A stretch of DNA of 31,047 nucleotides from CAYQDR01 sp964416315 (GTDB lineage Bacteria; Methylomirabilota; Methylomirabilia; Rokubacteriales; DASRDR01). The notes under the pieces were generated by a model. It worked only from the letters and a program-made list of their open reading frames with translations, did not search any database and was not told the origin of the DNA. This document shows positions 29,132 through 31,047 of this stretch, in pieces. Numbering within the stretch: position 1 is the stretch's first letter; each line of letters opens with the position of its first letter. The translations under genes were made by a program, and so were the position numbers. The DNA lies in assembly GCA_964416315.1 (NCBI GenBank), contig CAYQDR010000049.1, positions 1 to 31,047 on the forward strand, in the 5' to 3' direction.

Positions 29132-30085
29132 TCAGGCCGGCCGGGGCCGGCGCGCCGCCTGCCAGGCGCCCACGAGCCCGCGGGGCAGGAACGTCACCAC
29201 GAGGACCAGGATCGCGCCGTAGACCATGACGTCCACGCCGGGGCGACCCCGGATGAGCCAGCGCGTCAGCTCCGAGAGCGGCGTGAGGACCAGCGACCCC
29301 AAGACCGGGCCGAGCAACGTCCCGGGTCCGCCCACGATCGGGCGGAGCAGGATCTCGACCGACACCGCGACGCCGAACGTCAGGGTCGGGTCGATGAACG
29401 AGAAGTACTGCGCGTAGAACGTCCCCCCGAGCGCCGTCAGGAACGATGAGAGCCCCATCGCCCAGAGCTTGGTCGCGAGCGTGTTCACGCCGGACGCCTC
29501 CGCGGCGTCCTCGTTCTCGCGGATGGCGAGGAGGGTGTAGCCGAGACGCGAGCGCTCGATCCGCCGTGTGAGCCAGAGCGCCACGGCAAGGAGCCCCAGC
29601 ATCACGTAGTAGTAAGGGAGCTTCTCCCGGAACTGGAGGCGCCAGAAGGCGTCACCCTCCTTCGGGAGCGGGATCAGGATCCCCATCGGCCCGCCCACCG
29701 CCATCCAGTTCACCGCGACGAGGCGCAGCATCTCCGCGAAGGCGAGCGTCACGAGGGCGAAGTACGGCCCCCGGAGCCCGTAGCGGAAGGCGAGGAAGCC
29801 GGCGAAGCACCCGAACGCCGCGGCGAGCAGGCCGCCCGCGAGGAGGCCGAGCCACGGACTCACCCCCACCCGCGTGAGGAGCAGGGTCGAGGTGTAGGCG
29901 CCGATCCCGAAGAAGGCGGCGTGCCCGAACGAGAACTGGCCGGCGTAGCCCCCGAGGAGGTTCCACGCCGCGCCGAGGAACGCGAAGAAGACGATGAGGA
30001 CGAGGATGTGGACGACGTAGGGCGACGCCAGCGGCGGCAGCACGACCGCCGCCACGCCGACCGCGACCCAGGGGAGCCTGCTCAC
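29132..30085 (-). CDS. livM: LIV-type ABC transporter permease LivM
   Basis: This 317-residue inner-membrane permease has about eight to nine hydrophobic segments. It carries the LivM string AWNLLGGYAGQFSFGHAAFF, FAFLGAAW before it, RYGLRGPYFALVTLAFAEM, and the EAA-like coupling loop SRLGYTLLAIRENEDAAEAS that contacts the ATPase. The GTG at 30085 (VSRLPWVAVGV) is preferred because the membrane part begins there; the longer open frame upstream encodes the antisense-like shadow of livH. It starts 25 bases after the livH stop. Confidence 0.93.
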   Translation of the reverse strand: MSRLPWVAVGVAAVVLPPLASPYVVHILVLIVFFAFLGAAWNLLGGYAGQFSFGHAAFFGIGAYTSTLLLTRVGVSPWLGLLAGGLLAAAFGCFAGFLAFRYGLRGPYFALVTLAFAEMLRLVAVNWMAVGGPMGILIPLPKEGDAFWRLQFREKLPYYYVMLGLLAVALWLTRRIERSRLGYTLLAIRENEDAAEASGVNTLATKLWAMGLSSFLTALGGTFYAQYFSFIDPTLTFGVAVSVEILLRPIVGGPGTLLGPVLGSLVLTPLSELTRWLIRGRPGVDVMVYGAILVLVVTFLPRGLVGAWQAARRPRPA

Positions 30086-30110
30086 GACAGGTCCCCGGGA
30101 GCCGCCCGCT

Positions 30111-30977
30111 TCATACGCCGCGACCGAACAGCCCGCTCGGGCGGAACAGGAGCACCAGAACGAACAGGACGAAGATTGGGAGCTGCTTGAGCGAGCCGGG
30201 CAGGAGCGCCGCGCCGAACGACTCCGCCAGGCCGACCAGGAACCCGCCGAGGAGCGCGCCGACGAAGCTCCCCATCCCCCCGAGCACGACGATGACGAAG
30301 GCGAGGATGTTGAACACGTCGCCAACGTCGGGGGCCACGTAGAGGAACGGCGTCACGAGGCTGCCGGCGATGGCCACGACGCCGGAGCCGATGCCGAACG
30401 CGACGGCGTAGAGCCGGCGGACGTTGATCCCCACGAGCAGCGCCCCCTCGTGCTCCTCGGCGGCGGCCCGGATGGCCTTCCCGGTGTCGGTGTGCTTGAG
30501 GAAAAGCCACAGCGCCAGGGCGAGGGCGACCGAGCAGGCGAAGGCGATCAGACGCTGGACGTTGACCACGGCGTCGCCGAGGAGGAAGGCCTGCGTCGCA
30601 TACGGCAGCCGGAGGCTCCGGTAGTCCGGCTTGAAGAGCGCGAGCGCGGCGTTCTCGAGGAACAGGGCGACGCCGAGGGTGAGCAGGAGCTGGTTCGATT
30701 CCGCCGTCCCGAGGTTCGGCTCGATGACGCCCCGCTCGAGCGCCACGCCCACGAGGAAGAAGGCGGGACCGACGAGGAGGATCGAGAGGTAGGGGTCCAC
30801 GCCGGCGAGGTCGTAGAGGAAGAACGTCGCGTACATGCCGAGCATCATCAGCGCGCCGTGCGCGAAGTTGATGATCCGCATGACGCCGAAGATGAGCGTG
30901 AGCCCGAGGGCGACGAGCGCGTAGACGCCCCCGATCAGGAGCCCCGAGACGCACGCCTGCCACAGCAGCGTCTTCAT
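30111..30977 (-). CDS. livH: LIV-type ABC transporter permease LivH
   Basis: This 288-residue inner-membrane permease starts MKTLLWQACVSGLLIGGVYA and shows the LivH hallmarks LVALGLTLIFGVMRIINFAH and GALMMLGMYATFF, the coupling loop DTGKAIRAAAEEHEGALLVG and a hydrophobic C-terminal half ending RPSGLFGRGV. It is the first visible gene of the second LIV operon. A binding protein is not seen and may lie to the right of the window or be encoded elsewhere. Substrate is unknown. Confidence 0.95.
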   Translation of the reverse strand: MKTLLWQACVSGLLIGGVYALVALGLTLIFGVMRIINFAHGALMMLGMYATFFLYDLAGVDPYLSILLVGPAFFLVGVALERGVIEPNLGTAESNQLLLTLGVALFLENAALALFKPDYRSLRLPYATQAFLLGDAVVNVQRLIAFACSVALALALWLFLKHTDTGKAIRAAAEEHEGALLVGINVRRLYAVAFGIGSGVVAIAGSLVTPFLYVAPDVGDVFNILAFVIVVLGGMGSFVGALLGGFLVGLAESFGAALLPGSLKQLPIFVLFVLVLLFRPSGLFGRGV

Positions 30978-31004
30978 GCTTGCCAGCCGCGCCCGCCGCG
31001 GGTC

Positions 31005-31010
31005 CTTATA
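31005..31010 (-). promoter_or_regulatory. Possible -10 element upstream of livH
   Basis: TATAAG on the minus strand lies 28 bases before the livH ATG in the short 70-bp flank at the window edge. No convincing -35 is seen at the right distance, so this is only a suggestion. Confidence 0.3.
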
Positions 31011-31047
31011 CTCTGTCCGTCGCTGGGAGTCGGGGAGAGAATAGCAC

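Overview
This window comes from a GC-rich bacterial chromosome (roughly two thirds or more G+C by eye). Most genes are on the minus strand, in tightly packed and often overlapping operons. Two branched-chain-amino-acid-type (LIV/HAAT) ABC transporter clusters, a full proteobacterial-style isc operon and a Bat/MoxR cluster would fit a Rokubacteria/Methylomirabilota-like or deltaproteobacteria-like soil organism. That placement is inference; no rRNA or universal marker gene is present to confirm it.

Layout, left to right. (1) 1-3733, minus: a LIV-type system of binding protein (livK), two ATPases (livG, livF) and a partial acyl-CoA ligase cut by the left edge. The permeases are not visible and would lie further left if they are linked. 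(2) 3826-5268, minus: DNA polymerase IV and a 60-residue helix-turn-helix protein. (3) 5285-7498, minus: a sulfur-handling operon of cysteine desulfurase, an IscU-like scaffold lacking the third cysteine, and serine acetyltransferase. (4) 7618-8595, plus: three DsrE/F/H (TusDCB-like) genes diverging from that desulfurase. (5) 8843-14554, minus: a complete iscR-iscS-iscU-iscA-hscB-hscA-fdx-iscX operon with a good sigma-70 promoter. (6) 14658-15929, plus: Glu/Leu-family dehydrogenase. (7) 15961-16992, minus: a GalT-like protein with an altered active-site motif. (8) 17474-17716, plus: a small glutaredoxin whose first catalytic cysteine codon is TGA, followed at the right distance by a SECIS-like hairpin, so probably a selenoprotein. 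Three GC-rich hairpins and a duplicated fragment of its own 3' end follow. (9) 17917-27256, minus: a five-gene MoxR/DUF58/VWA/TPR (Bat-like) operon including a 1462-residue protein with three VWA domains. (10) 27351-30977, minus: a second LIV transporter (livH, livM, livG, livF) trailed by an isocitrate-lyase/PEP-mutase pseudogene.

Sulfur and redox are the main theme of the left half. Two cysteine desulfurases, two scaffolds, cysteine biosynthesis, a Tus-like sulfur relay, the isc machine and a probable selenocysteine glutaredoxin all lie within about 12.5 kb.

The most interesting observations are: the TGA-containing glutaredoxin with its hairpin and locally deviant codon choice; a dispersed inverted-repeat-ended element whose three copies (45, 120 and 230 bp) each begin one or two bases after a minus-strand stop codon; the degenerate IscU-like scaffold; HscB with a mitochondrial-like N-terminal zinc ribbon; GalT with HPY instead of HPH; the triple-VWA fusion; and a pseudogene with two readable lesions. 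No rRNA, tRNA, CRISPR array, integrase or transposase gene was seen.
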